From assembly GCA_963210315.1 (NCBI GenBank), contig OY723243.1, positions 2,542,001 through 2,606,000 of the forward strand: a DNA stretch of 64,000 nucleotides, given 5' to 3'. The translations under genes were made by a program, and so were the position numbers. A model generated the notes under the pieces. It was given only the letters and a program-made list of their open reading frames with translations. It was not told where the DNA came from and searched no databases. This document shows, one piece after another, positions 12,442-24,100 of the stretch. The stretch is from Rhynchopus euleeides (Eukaryota > Euglenozoa > Diplonemea > Diplonemida > Diplonemidae). Position 1 is the first letter of the stretch. Every line of letters begins with the position of its first letter.

Positions 12442-12637
12442 ATTGATCTGAGACTGTAATGAACGAAGCAGAACGAAATATTTATTGACGAGAGATGAAG
12501 GTGGGCCGACCTGTCATGCACATCCAGGTGCCCTTGCTGCGCAGCACCCCCTCCTCATCTCTGGTCCACTTGGATGGGCAGTCCAAACATTCCTCAGTTT
12601 GAGTTCTAGATTTTCTGTGTCACACTCAACACCCTGC

Positions 12638-12639
12638 AG
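12638..12639 (+). promoter_or_regulatory. Predicted SL trans-splice acceptor of the globin-kinase gene
   Basis: CACACTCAACACCCTGCAG ends 15 nt before the ATG at 12655. Confidence 0.45.
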
Positions 12640-12654
12640 ATCGACTGTCCAGCA

Positions 12655-15159
12655 ATGGGGAATAAAGCCGGTTCTCCCTCTCATGCACGGCCTCGTGCGA
12701 AGCCGTTGGAAGTGGCACATCCAGAAGATGTGCCCGCAAAGCAGGTTCACCACCTGCTTGACCCGGAGACGCTAAAAATTACCTCGACGACATGGGAGGT
12801 GATCAAGAATCGGGGCGAGTTAGAACGCGTCGGAGCCACACACTTCAAGCTGTTCCTGTCGCAGTGCGGTGAGGCTGCGAGGAAGCTTTTCATCGGGACT
12901 GACATCAAGAAGCAGCAGCACGTCATCACTCCGGTGGTGGAGTACATGATCCAGAACCCTGACGAGGCGGCACTGCACGCACTTGCGGTGTACCATGCGC
13001 ATCTGGGGGTTACAACGTCTGAGCTGCGCACTTTCTGCAACTGCTTCGTTGATGCCATCGTCGACACGCTGGGCGCCGCAGCGACCCCTCCCGTCCGCGA
13101 GAGCTGGCGGCATGCGATGGGGACACTGACAGAGGCCCTCGGGATCGAACTGGACCAGTGCAACAAGGTGATCCGCGAGATTGGTGATGATCGCGACCAC
13201 AACCACAACGGGAAGCTTGCAGCGCATAGGATGATGCGTCTCCGCACCTCACGCACGCAGAACCTGCCTCTTGCAACCCCCGACAAGGCAGGATGGCTGC
13301 GGATTAGCATGTACGGCGCGCACCACATCAAGCCGCCGAAGACAAATGCAGACCACGTTCTCGATGCATTCAAGGCGCGGTGGACAGAGCTGCGGGGCCA
13401 GTTCCTGTACTACAAGGTTCACGAGATGGACCGTCCCGATGGTGTCATCGACCTCTCTGCCTGTGAGCTGATCGACACGTCGTCAGTGTCAAAGTTGCCA
13501 TCGCCAACGGCTTTCTCCTTTGCGCTGCGCAACCACATGACCCCCAAGTTCCCGTGGTACTTCGTCTGCCAGGGCGACGACGACAAGGAGGAGTGGTTCG
13601 CTGCGCTGCGGAGGGCATGCAACAGATTCTCCTTCATCCGGTCTGATCTCTACGTGGGGCAGCGGGTGTGTGTGTGCGGCGAGGACAACATGGTGGGCCT
13701 GTGCAAGTGGACAGGCAAGCACGAGGAGAAGGACGGTCTCTACATCGGGATTGAGTGCGACCGGGAAGTGCCCGAAGGCCACGCCGGCGAAGAGGGCGGG
13801 GTGCGGTACTTCACGTGCCCCGCAGGCCGGGGTGTGCTCCTCCCTGCATACCAAGTTGCTGCACTGTCTCCTCTCGAGATCCAAGTGCAGGGAGACTCAC
13901 TCCCGACGAACACCTACACACCTGCTCAGTTTGAGTTCATCAAAGTCATCGGGAAGGGCTCGTTCGGGAGGGTGTGCAAGGTGCGGGAAAACGCGACAGG
14001 GAAGATCTTTGCAGTCAAGATTCTCCAGAAGGCCGCTCTTGTCCGCGAGTCGCAGATTACCAACATCCGCCGCGAGAAGAGCATCTTGCTGAACATCAAG
14101 CACCCCTTCATCGTCAAGCTGCACGCTGCGTTCCAGACACGCGGCAGACTCTTCCTCCTCTTCGACTTCCTCACAGGGGGCGAGCTGTTCCACCACGTGC
14201 AGTCGTGCCCAGGCGGGCACCTCAAGGAGGACGAGGCGCGCTTCTACTACGCAGAGGTCGCACTGGCCATTGCCCACCTGCACGAAAACAACATCATCCA
14301 CCGCGACCTGAAGGCAGAGAACCTCGTCCTCGACAAGGATGGACACTGTGTCCTCACGGACTTCGGCTTCGCCAAGACGGTGCTCGCGCATGAGCACAAC
14401 ACAACGAGGTGCGGCACTCTGCCCTACATGGCGCCAGAAATTCTGAAGCAGTCGCCCATGGGCTATGGTTTTGAGGTCGATTGGTGGGCGTCGGGAGTGC
14501 TTCTGTTCCTGCTCCTGACTGGGTGCTACCCCTTCTGGGACTCAGACCCGCGTGAGACGATGAAGCAGATTGTGAACAGGAAGATCAAGTTGAACACCTT
14601 CCCAATGCGCCCGAAGCTGTCAGAAGAAGCCCGCAGTCTCGTGCTGCGCCTCATCGAGAAGGACCCGACACAGCGCCTGTCGAATGTTGAAGATGTGAAG
14701 CGGCAGTCTTGGTTCGCTGGGTTCGACTGGGATGCCTGCAATGATCGCCGCATGACCCCGCCCTTCGTGCCTGACCAGAAGGGCGCAAACACGAAGTACT
14801 TCGAGCCTGACAACTCGGGTGCAGGCCAGTCAAAGCCGCTTCCAAAGGGTTGGAGTCGGGTATGTTCTTTCTGCACAGTGTACTTGTGTTTTCTAGTTGA
14901 TTGTTTCCTCCAACTACATACACTCCGACCACAGGACGCTGCCTTTGCCTCCTTCTTCGACATCCACGAAGACTACAAGAAGCCAAGCGAAGTCGACTCT
15001 CGCTTCACGTCTGGCGGCGAAGACAACGAGCGGTTCATTGAGAACATGAACAGATGGTCAATGAGTGAAGCTGACAGGACGCAGACTCTGTCGCCGCAGC
15101 TTCTTAACGCCGACCCACTTTACGACCACTCCCACGACACGTTCACTCTCATGTCATGA
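12655..15159 (+). CDS. Globin - PH - CAP-Gly - AGC-family protein kinase
   Basis: Exons 12655-14859 and 14935-15159 encode about 809 aa. The 75-nt intron (GTATG...CACAG) is in frame, so read-through would add 25 Cys-rich residues. The N-terminus MGNKAGS is a candidate myristoylation signal. Domains: globin-like (about aa 35-170, with VYHAHLGV as likely proximal-His region and ESWRHAMGTL as H helix); PH (about 206-324, AGWLRIS...KEEWFAALR); CAP-Gly-like (about 333-402, GLYIGIECD...GGVRYFTCPAGRG, lacking a clear GKNDG motif); Ser/Thr kinase (from about 421) with GKGSFG, AVKIL, HRDLKAEN, DFG and MAPEIL, and an AGC tail (PPFVP...YFEPD). All kinase catalytic residues are present. Plausible role (inferred): a membrane- or microtubule-associated kinase sensing O2, NO or redox. 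Heme binding is unproven. Confidence 0.88.
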   Translation: MGNKAGSPSHARPRAKPLEVAHPEDVPAKQVHHLLDPETLKITSTTWEVIKNRGELERVGATHFKLFLSQCGEAARKLFIGTDIKKQQHVITPVVEYMIQNPDEAALHALAVYHAHLGVTTSELRTFCNCFVDAIVDTLGAAATPPVRESWRHAMGTLTEALGIELDQCNKVIREIGDDRDHNHNGKLAAHRMMRLRTSRTQNLPLATPDKAGWLRISMYGAHHIKPPKTNADHVLDAFKARWTELRGQFLYYKVHEMDRPDGVIDLSACELIDTSSVSKLPSPTAFSFALRNHMTPKFPWYFVCQGDDDKEEWFAALRRACNRFSFIRSDLYVGQRVCVCGEDNMVGLCKWTGKHEEKDGLYIGIECDREVPEGHAGEEGGVRYFTCPAGRGVLLPAYQVAALSPLEIQVQGDSLPTNTYTPAQFEFIKVIGKGSFGRVCKVRENATGKIFAVKILQKAALVRESQITNIRREKSILLNIKHPFIVKLHAAFQTRGRLFLLFDFLTGGELFHHVQSCPGGHLKEDEARFYYAEVALAIAHLHENNIIHRDLKAENLVLDKDGHCVLTDFGFAKTVLAHEHNTTRCGTLPYMAPEILKQSPMGYGFEVDWWASGVLLFLLLTGCYPFWDSDPRETMKQIVNRKIKLNTFPMRPKLSEEARSLVLRLIEKDPTQRLSNVEDVKRQSWFAGFDWDACNDRRMTPPFVPDQKGANTKYFEPDNSGAGQSKPLPKGWSRVCSFCTVYLCFLVDCFLQLHTLRPQDAAFASFFDIHEDYKKPSEVDSRFTSGGEDNERFIENMNRWSMSEADRTQTLSPQLLNADPLYDHSHDTFTLMS

Positions 15160-17189
15160 AATTTCTTCAACACTGCGTCGCGTGTTGGCGCATGACAAGC
15201 TATGAGGCCTGTTTCTGCTGCCAACCGATTCGGAACGAATGTACGGCGGGTGTGGTGTTTTTTACTCAAGGATATGACAGAGATGAGATCAGTGGGAAGA
15301 ACAAAAAACCAAAAAAAATACCACGTCCTGCCAGGTTCTTTTTGTTCAGGATTCCGTAACCAAAATTTCCCTTGCCAGCAGCACACGGGCACTGTTCAGT
15401 ATTTTTTCACCCTTCCCCCCCCCCTTTTCATTTGTGTCCGACTTGTACGTCCATCCCCGCTTACATGTTTTTTTCTGGAGGCCTTCGCCCTGGAGTAATG
15501 AACAAATGCAGACCTGGTCGCAATTTTGTGCCACTGCGCACCGATCACAGAGCGAAGAATCCCCCCCGCCCCCGACCCCTGCCTGCCGATTCTTGAACGG
15601 GGCTGTGCTTTAGAACGGGGTTTCTGTGTCTGCCTCCAGGCCTGTTGTGGTACCCCCCCCCTCTTTGGTTGCTATTTGCTGGTGTCGCCCTCACCGCCCT
15701 GCTTCACACTTCTCCCTCTTTCTCCGGGGAGGGAGGGGCACAAGAACACCATTGCCGTGCCACACACATGCCCTGATGAGGGGGGGCATTCGCAGCGTCA
15801 CACGGCCTTCCTGGGATGTCTGCCAATGGGTCCAGGGGCGACCGGTGCGTACCGTGTATAGAAACCCTCATGCCCCAATAGAGTCAGCATCACTGTGCCT
15901 TGGTCTGCACAGCGTGTCCTCAGTAAAACAATTGAAGCGGTGGAGATTTTTTCCCGCTGTGACGAGCAAGCTTGTTGCAGCGAATTGTTGTTTAACTTTC
16001 GGGTGGAAAGTGCCCTCAGTTCTGATAACCCGTGCTCTGCTGCACACTACATGGGGTGAGGACCTTCTCAGTGTGTGGCATTAACGCATCAACAATGATC
16101 GCAATTTCGTAGAGGAAGCGAACTGAATTGGCACTTTCCACAGGAACGGGTGACAGGAGGTGGGGGTCGGGGGTGGCGCCTGTCGAGGCCAGGTGTCCAC
16201 AGCAGTTTAACTCTACCCTCAAACTGGTGCCTGTGATCTCGGGGTGGCGAGCGCTCCCCCCGTTTATTCATAATTTACTGGGGGGGATCCCAAGCCCGCC
16301 CTCAAAATCGCAGGAAACGTTGTGCCGTTCTAACAAAATAGGTGTCGAAACCACCGACACACATTGACACAGATTTGACACAAGTTTGACACACACTGTG
16401 TTCTTCTGCACGGGGCCGATCCCCCCCTCCTTCCCCCTTCACCCGCCCCGCTTTTAATTCTGGATTCGCCCCTCCCACATCTACTCTTTACCCCCCCCCC
16501 TCCCACCTCTCACTGGGTCTCGCTACCTCCGTTGTGAGTGAAAAAGGAGGTCGACCCTGCACCTTCACTACAGTCTTCTCTGCCGGCTACCACACCGACA
16601 CCGCCACCATCGACATGGGGGAAGACACCCAGCCGCCCCTACACTCCTCTGTTGCGACATGCGACCATGCGTCTCACACTTTTGACGTCGGAAGGATGCG
16701 CTGAGCAACGTCTTGGCGTGGATTCTCCAATTGTGCCTCCACACACATTCCCCCCACTCCTCCTCCTCCCTTTTGTTGCACCCAAAAGTTCAAAAGTCTC
16801 AAAGACATCCGCGTGTGGCTCCTCTTGTGTAAACAACACCCGCGAGGCATTTTTTTTCCCTGTTCTTTTCGTGCCCTTGCTAGCTCGATGTTCTTTTCCT
16901 ATTTTTGTGCTCGGGGAGGCCCGAGGAAGGCAGCCCAGTGCCTCCTGAGCAACACCCTTTGTTCGTTGCGCGGGCACCGGGCGGGGACTGTTGGGCAAAA
17001 CAAAGCAGCAGGGCATGTGGGTGGGGGGCCGCGCCGGGTGTTGCTCTGGTTGTCTTCTCCAGTTGTAAAACCACAAACATGGGTGGGGGACCGGGGGGGG
17101 GTCCTGGGGGGTGGGTGGGTGGGGTGCTGTGTTTCCTCTCAAGCGCAGGCAAAAATCTTCTGAGGAAGAAATAACAAAAATATCTCACA
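15160..17189. other. Intergenic region, no supported gene
   Basis: About 2 kb rich in homopolymer C and T runs. Open frames are short and lack motifs. No RNA gene recognised. Confidence 0.55.
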
Positions 17190-17465
17190 GGGGGCCCTCG
17201 CTACCAGTCACGGGTCGTCACGGCTCGTCAGTGAGTCAGGGGGCTTTTTTGGCTGGCCTGGGGAGAAGGGTGAATTTTCAGGTTTTTGGCTGACTACGAG
17301 TCACTACGAGTCACTACGAGTCACTTGACTGGTAGCGAGGCCGGTCTGGAACTCCGGGTGGGGACTTGGCACAATATGAGAAAATTCCACCCAGAAGTCC
17401 AGACCGGCCTCGCTACCAGTCACGTGACTCGTAGTGACTCGTAGTGACTCACAGTGGTCCCCACC
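17190..17465. mobile_element. Compound fold-back element, copies B and C
   Basis: The left end GGGGCCCTCGCTACCAGTCAC (from 17191) is related to copy A. Near 17330-17355 and 17396-17420 a second inverted pair, ACTGGTAGCGAGGCCGGTCT and its complement, flanks a short spacer (about 17356-17395). Tandem ACGAGTCACT motifs lie on both sides. It reads as two related fold-back elements head to head, or one inserted in another. Boundaries are approximate. Confidence 0.5.
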
Positions 17466-17499
17466 TCCTGTAGGGGCACTCCCCGATTCCCCCCAGCAA

Positions 17500-17884
17500 A
17501 TTAGTGTACTTGGTTGATTCCCCCCGATTCCCCCCAGTACATTGTCGTACTTGGACGATTCCCCCCGATTCCCCCCAGGACATTGTCATACTTGGACTAT
17601 TCCCCCCGATTCCCCCCAGGACATTGTCATACTTGGACGATTCCCCCCGATTCCCCCCAGTACATTGTCATACTTGGACGATTCCCCCCGATTCCCCCCA
17701 GTACATTGTCATACTTGGACGATTCCCCCCGATTCCCCCCAGTACATAGTCGTACTCGGACGATTCCCCCCGATTCCCCCCAGGACATTGTCATACTTGG
17801 ACGATTCCCCCCGATTCCCCCCAGTACATTGTCATACTTGGACGATTCCCCCCGATTCCCCCCAGTACATTGTCATACTTGTAG
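17500..17884. repeat. 41-bp tandem repeat, about 9 copies
   Basis: The unit contains two GATTCCCCCC blocks followed by AGTACATTGTCATACTTG, with minor variants (GGACATT, CTATTC, AGTCGTACTCG). The period is 41 bp by spacing of the TTGGAC motif. All three forward frames stay open only because of repeat composition; I do not call a protein. Confidence 0.85.
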
Positions 17885-18195
17885 TGGTGAAACCCCAGAT
17901 GTCGTCGACAAGCTCTTACAGAGCACTGCCGGGAACGATCCCGATGCAGACTGGCACGAGTTCTCCGGTTCGGCGTGATATATGTTCTGCCCCCCCCCCC
18001 CTCTCCCTTGCTTCTCCTAACATCTGTTCCCGTTTGTGATTCGTCTCTGTCTTCTACTTCCACAACCCCCCCCCCCCACGTACGAGCGAAGCTTGCCTAA
18101 ACCCCCTGCCCCGCATGAGACTAGTGAGGAAAAGAAGGTGGTGCATCAGCTGCACACCGCACTCCGCTGATTCATCAAGCAGCCCCCCCCCCCCC
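17885..18195. other. Spacer between repeats
   Basis: Unique sequence with several poly-C runs (about 17991, 18066 and 18183). No gene or motif seen. Confidence 0.5.
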
Positions 18196-18431
18196 CGGGG
18201 ACCCCACTGCGAGTCACTCGCAGTCACTCTGGTTTGCGATTTTTACACCAACTCGCCATAGAGCGACCCAAACCTGCTTTGGGACGAGTCACGCCGGCAT
18301 AATTTTCGAGATTCGGGGTTCAAATATGCTCCCCAGGCTAGGGACCCCCCAACTCCCCTGACTCTTTTTTTAAGCGTTTTCCCGCTCATTTTTTCTCACT
18401 TTTTCTCACCTGGTAGCGAAGGCCCCCACAG
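18196..18431. mobile_element. Degenerate fold-back element, copy D
   Basis: The left end GGGGACCCCACTGCGAGTCACT and the right end CTCACCTGGTAGCGAAGGCCCCC match the ends of copy A imperfectly. The right side shares TTCTCACTTTTTCTCAC with copy A. The interior (about 200 bp) is otherwise different. Boundaries approximate. Confidence 0.4.
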
Positions 18432-20388
18432 GGTTTCTTTTAAAAAAAGGGGCGTCACCGCACACACGGCTTCTCTCTTGGATCGGAGTGAGGGATGTCC
18501 CAACGTCACCCCACTCCCCCCTCCCCCCCCCCCCCCCCCCGGGTGTTTTCGAATGGGTTTCGTGGTACGAACCCCTCCAAAAAAGGGTTGGGCCGATATC
18601 TCACATCATCTAACCCACCTCCTCCTGCCCCTTCCCCGTTGCCCTTCCACCCCAGCACCTGCTTCGGGTGCTGGAGTGGCCGTCAAACGGAGCCTTGTTC
18701 TTCTCGAACAGACACGCCTCTCTCTTCCCTCTTCTGCACCCAGATCCAAGCCGTCCAAGCCCCCCTCCCCACGGTGTTGGCGTGTGCAGCCTTCGGGCCT
18801 CGAGTAAGGGGTGTCTCTCAGCGTGGGCATTCTCGTCATGAGGAGTCGCCCCACACGTGAGAGAAGGAGAGAGAGAGGGGTTGCCCTCCCTTCCATTCGG
18901 GCCCTCTCGTGTGCTCACGTGCCCTGGGGTTGGGGGAGGGGGTGGCCTGCATCGCGTGTGAGCAGCATGCAGTATCGCATGCAGCTATCGCACAGATCAC
19001 TTCATCGAAGTGAGCCTGCCCAAGATGTTAGATGCGAGAGAAACACTTTTTGAGAGGCTCAGGGCACCTGCTGTTCCTCGGGAGACTGAATCACACATTG
19101 CGATGTCAAGACTTGTTCTGTGCCGGGGGGAAACCGTGTGTGCTTTTTTGACACCCCCTCGGATCGTCTGAACTGTGCAAATTTGTGAGGACTGCTCGCT
19201 TTTCTGCTTCAGGCCTCCTTCCCCATATGCCTTACCTAACACCCCCTCATATTGGCTGTATATTGTCTGTTTCGGGTACGCCCCTCTCCACGTGGGATCC
19301 CTATTCTAGTGTACGAAGCGTTTGGTTCTTCGACCTCCCCCCTCGAGAAATATCCTCTGGAATGCAATGAGTGTTCAGAGCTGGGCGGAACCAGTGGCTG
19401 GGTCGGGCCGTCAGGTTCTGGTGAGTGTGTAGTCAGGTCAGCTTGTATCCTACTAGTCTACTCCGTGCAGCAGATGCCGTGTTGGAGTTTTGTCTGTATG
19501 TCTCGGTGCGAATTGCAGCGCCACAAAGAGTGAAAAAAGTACGTTTGCAAAGCTCAAAAGGAAGGACAAAACACGGTGGCCCGCAGGATTAAGCAAGAAC
19601 GGACAAGCAGGGTGGGTGTGGGTGGGCGGGCTTGGGTGGGGTGGGGTGGGGTGTTGGTTGGGGAGGGTGTTGCATCCTATGTGCCCCCGACGGATAAAAA
19701 CGAAAGCCGCCGCCGCACCCCCACCCGCCCCCGTTCCAGTGATCTCGTGCCAGGGCTGGCAGGGGGGGCCGCGGCCCCACCTCCCTTTTTCTGTAATTTT
19801 TGGGGAGGGTGGGCCGCCAGGGGTGGCATGGCCCTACCTTGGCCCTACCTCAATATTTCCCCGTCGAATTTTGTGGATGGGTCAGATTTTGGGGCTTTTG
19901 GGTTCGGCCTTGTGGCCGAGTTTTCATGCACCGCAGCGTATGAAAACTCAACGCCATCATGAGCAGGTGTACCAGACGCTGGGGGCTTGATGGTGTTCAT
20001 CGAAGCGCACCTCATCAGGTCAAGCGAAGGATCATCCCCGCCTGGAATGTGCAACAGCACCAACCGGTAGCTTAGGATGTTCACTACCGTGGCCTCCGGC
20101 GGCTGGGGGGCACCGCCCCCCAGACCCCCCTGTAGCCTGTTAGCTTTGCTGCCGTTCCTGAACACTACACGCTGGCAAAGATACTCGGGATTGCAGTTTT
20201 GCAAGTACTCAATGGCAATCCAAAATCCCCTGACTACTGATGTTTGGTCCAGCAGGACGATCTAAGGCGGCAGCATCCGATGCCTCTCGAATTGGGGGAA
20301 AACGTTCTGCACTGCCCCGTTCCCTTTGATTGTTTTTCTTTGTGGGATTCGACTTCTGCTTTTGCTCTTTCTCCACCAATCGCCATGC
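18432..20388. other. Intergenic region, no supported gene
   Basis: About 2 kb with poly-C and G-rich stretches. Open frames lack motifs and no acceptor-plus-ATG arrangement with a convincing frame was found until 20390. Confidence 0.5.
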
Positions 20389-20390
20389 AG
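20389..20390 (+). promoter_or_regulatory. Predicted SL trans-splice acceptor of the 166-aa gene
   Basis: A T/C-rich run (TTTTGCTCTTTCTCCACC) leads to GCCATGCAG, 32 nt before the ATG at 20423. Confidence 0.35.
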
Positions 20391-20422
20391 AGCCCTTCGG
20401 CCCACGGCGCCAGGTGGGTCCG

Positions 20423-20923
20423 ATGGGGTGGTATGACAAATGTATGGATTCACTGCGCGGTGATGGGCAGTCTGTCGCGGATGGTCTTTGCGGCGGCATC
20501 AATGGTGAAGGCGAGCTGAATGCACGCCTGCGGTGCTGGTGGGTGATGGGGTCCAAAGACATGCCTGACCATGCTCGCGCGAAGATTTGCATTGAGGCTG
20601 CTCCGAACGACACAAACTACGGGCTTCTGTCAAAAGCAGCATGCTGGGAGCGGGTCACGTGGCGGGGCCGCAGCGATCGGAAATTTGAAATCTCTGAAGA
20701 TGACGCAGGGACGCTCTGCAGGCGTGTGGGGAACCGCCACGACTCTGAGAGCGTGCAGACATGTTGGAAGGAGCGCGCCTTCGACAGCTACAGGAGTGCC
20801 ACCCTGCGGATGCCCTCGCATGATGCCGCTGTGATCTGTTCTGATCCGAGTGTCGACAAGCAGCGGCAGGACCTGCTTGACTACGTCTCCAGGGCCCATC
20901 GCCCCTCACACCCTGTCATCTGA
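20423..20923 (+). CDS. Hypothetical protein, 166 aa
   Basis: A single exon encoding 166 aa, starting MGWYDKCMDSL and ending RAHRPSHPVI. It is polar, with six or seven Cys and many Trp, Arg and Asp (for example LRCWWVMGSKDMPDHARAK), and has no signal peptide or membrane helix. I do not recognise a family. I call it real because its residue composition is balanced, it lies on the same strand as its neighbours, and a pyrimidine-AG acceptor precedes the ATG. The frame is also open upstream of the acceptor (to 20330), but that part is Phe-rich and looks noncoding. Confidence 0.5.
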   Translation: MGWYDKCMDSLRGDGQSVADGLCGGINGEGELNARLRCWWVMGSKDMPDHARAKICIEAAPNDTNYGLLSKAACWERVTWRGRSDRKFEISEDDAGTLCRRVGNRHDSESVQTCWKERAFDSYRSATLRMPSHDAAVICSDPSVDKQRQDLLDYVSRAHRPSHPVI

Positions 20924-21143
20924 TGGTGACTCTTCTTGTGCCGTGTTCAGATCTAACCTGGTGTTCTCCCTCGTCGCTCCTCTCCCTCGTGCAGGGGGCT
21001 GTCGGGCCTCATTGTTGCGACACACAGTCGTGTGAGGATGCACCCCCTGATCCCACCCTCCGAAGGCTTTTGACACGTGTCGTGTCAAAAGCCCTGCTTC
21101 ACATGCGAACAATTTGTAGTCAGTAGTTGAACACACACCCTTC

Positions 21144-21145
21144 AG
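21144..21145 (+). promoter_or_regulatory. Predicted SL trans-splice acceptor of the giant membrane protein gene
   Basis: ACACACACCCTTCAG ends 6 nt before the ATG at 21152. Confidence 0.45.
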
Positions 21146-21151
21146 GTTGAA

Positions 21152-24100
21152 ATGACTTTACACGCACTGCTTCTGGCAGTTGTGCTTCCGGCAGCTGTTT
21201 CCGATTCTGTGATTTGCTCGGATTCCTGCTTCTGGAGCAGGGATGACATGTGCGACGATGGCGGAGAGGGGCACGAAACCGCGCTCTGTGAGTACGGCAC
21301 AGATTGTTTGGACTGCGGGGCACGTGAGGAACCACGCCACGGCTGCGTCGACCACATCTGCGGGGACGGGCTGACAAAACGGACGTCGTTTTTACATACG
21401 TCGTGTGGTGCCGATGGACAGCCCCCGTGCACTGACCGCCACTGCTGCGTGCCATGCAACGACTTCCCTTACTACTGCGGCGACCTGCCCGATTACCACA
21501 ACATCTGCGACTACTACATCACCTTGCCGTGGGGATCTACCATCGCCGTCGACTCGTTGTGTCCCGCCCTGTGTGGCCTGTGCAGCGGTCACTTCACATG
21601 CAGCATCCCTTCCGTCACTGGCATCGCGTACCAAGGCTGCACTGTGGGGGAGGATATCGAGGTTGGTGCAACGTGTGCCTACGAAGCAGCCTCCAGTGAC
21701 TATGAATGTTCTGCAGGGGATGAGGCCGTGTGTGGCTACGACTCCGATGTGTTGGAAGGTGTGCCGCAATGTCAACTGCGTCAGTGCTTTGCGGTTGAGA
21801 AGCAGGCCCCGTTCATGTCTTACGCAGAGTGCTACGGGGTCAACTCCTCAGGTGCCTGCACCCCCCAGTGCGGCATCGGATATACTGAGGCGCGTCAGCA
21901 CACAGAACTGGCGAACTTCACCGCGTCATGTGGGGATGCTCGCGTCATCGAGGCTGACCCCCGCCTCCGGAGCGTGACTTTTGACGGGCGCAGGCCAGAC
22001 GGCCAACAAGTGGACCACATAGACCAACACTGCTCGATAGCTCCGACATGGTGCTCTGTGCTCCTGGCATCAGGTCTGAGTGGCGTCTTTTCCGCCTACC
22101 CGCGCAGCAGCGTGCCGCAGGCCGACCACACCCTCCTCGCAGCCTGCGGCGAGGTGTTTCCCGAAGAACTCCCGAGCAGCCTTCGTGAATCGAGGGTCCA
22201 ATGTCTCTACAATTACACGGCATTGGTCGAAGCGCTGGTGCAGGCTGGTCCGGCTGCTGTCGGCTACTTCCATGCAGAATGGCTTGACTACGCACTGCGC
22301 GACCCTCGTCTCATCCTCGTGAATGATATCGTCATGCCCTCGCTGAGCTGTGCGACAGCAACTGCCCACTCCGCCTTTGTCTTGGCGCTGCCCCGCCTGA
22401 CAGTTGTCGAGCAGATCCTGCTTGATGGGCACCCGCATTGCAGTGCCGAACTGATGCCTTGGGATGACCGAAACGTTACGTACGAATTGGTGAACGGGGT
22501 GCCCCTCGACCTCACACAGTACCAGGAAGAAGGGCCGTTCGTCGCCGAGAGGCTTTTGGTCTCCTACAACTGCAGTGGTGTTGTGCAGCGTCCTACACTG
22601 CACGTTTTCGGGACCCCCCTTGATCTCAGAACTTCCTCATCCAGCACAACAGCCGCAGCGCGCATTAATGCAGCTTGGGCCGGCTGTGTCACACGCAGCG
22701 CGGATCTGCAGGGGAACATCTCGTCGAACCCGAATGTCACATCTTGGGCTGCGCACCTCGCGAGGGAACACAGCATTCGCCTCACGTCGGGGATCCCCAG
22801 AGAGGTGTCCGGGTACTCCCTGCAGTTCTGCCCCATGCTGTTTGCATCGTATGCTGAATTTTCGAATCCACCGGCCACCATGAACATCTCCTGGGATGCG
22901 TACTGCGTCAACAACGGAGCAGAGTTGTTCGTGCATCACGTGCAGTTCCCGGTGTGGAGTGACGACAGCATCCCGACCTTCATGAGATTTGCAGAGGAGA
23001 CAGTGTTCTTCGACTTCCCTGACGCAGCACTGACAGGCACACGTGCACATGTGTGCACCGATATTATTCTGCGCAGCACTGCTGATCCGGATGCCCTTGA
23101 CTACTTCACCGTGGGGACACCCCTTCATGTCATGTCCACCTTTCACAACACGACGGGATACACATCAGAGGCACTCTTCGCAGCCTTTGGTGCGCCACCG
23201 AAGGAGCCCCCATCGTCACTGTATGTGCACACAGGGAAGCATCTCCCGACAGCCGAGCTCCTGAGTTTTGAAAGCCTCAACGACACGGTGAAGCAGACTG
23301 TTGGCTCTGTCGTGCTGAACACGACCACAGAGACGCCAGTCCTGCTGATTGTGAAGACAGACGACCTGGTTCTCACACAGCTGCAGGGGTCGCCTCTGCG
23401 TGCTGCTGACACCCACTCTGTGGTCGTCTACACAGGGAATGGGAGCGCCCTCGGGAATGTCCTGTCGTCCGAGTGGGGGGACGACCCGTCCCAAGCTCTC
23501 CAGCAACTCTCGCAGAGACTGGATGATCTGAACGAAAAACATCCTGTTGGGGCTGATTATGCAAGAGCCACAGCGTGCGATCCTGATGGCGACGGTTTCA
23601 GCGACGTGGTGATCACCGACAAGCATGGCCGATTCATGTACATCTTGCAGCACGACGCAGCCGCGACGCACACCCTCACTTCAGTGCGCAGGCGACTTCT
23701 TCAAGCCGCATTCCAGGGGAGTGAAATCTACAAGACACACACATCAGTTGTCTTCCAGTTGCGTGTGATGGAAGTGGGTGCAGGGCCGGTGGTGTGCGTC
23801 GTCGACTCTTTGACCGAACCTGCGGCCAGGTTTGTGTACAGCTCTGGAAAGAATCTCTATGCATTGCAGCTTGCCGGAGACTCCCACACTGTGCAGCGGC
23901 TGATGGGCCTGGAGGCGGCGCCAGGGGATCTCTACGCCACTGATCTCAATGCAGACGGGATGCTCGACATCTTCGTCAGGCGCGGCCGGAGCGGTGGGCA
24001 GCTCGCTGACCTCGTCCTCGAGGGGCAGGCAGGAGGGGGTTACAGCCAGACCGCTGTCCTCCCCATCCGCGACACTTGCGCCTCTTCGACACAGTCATGC

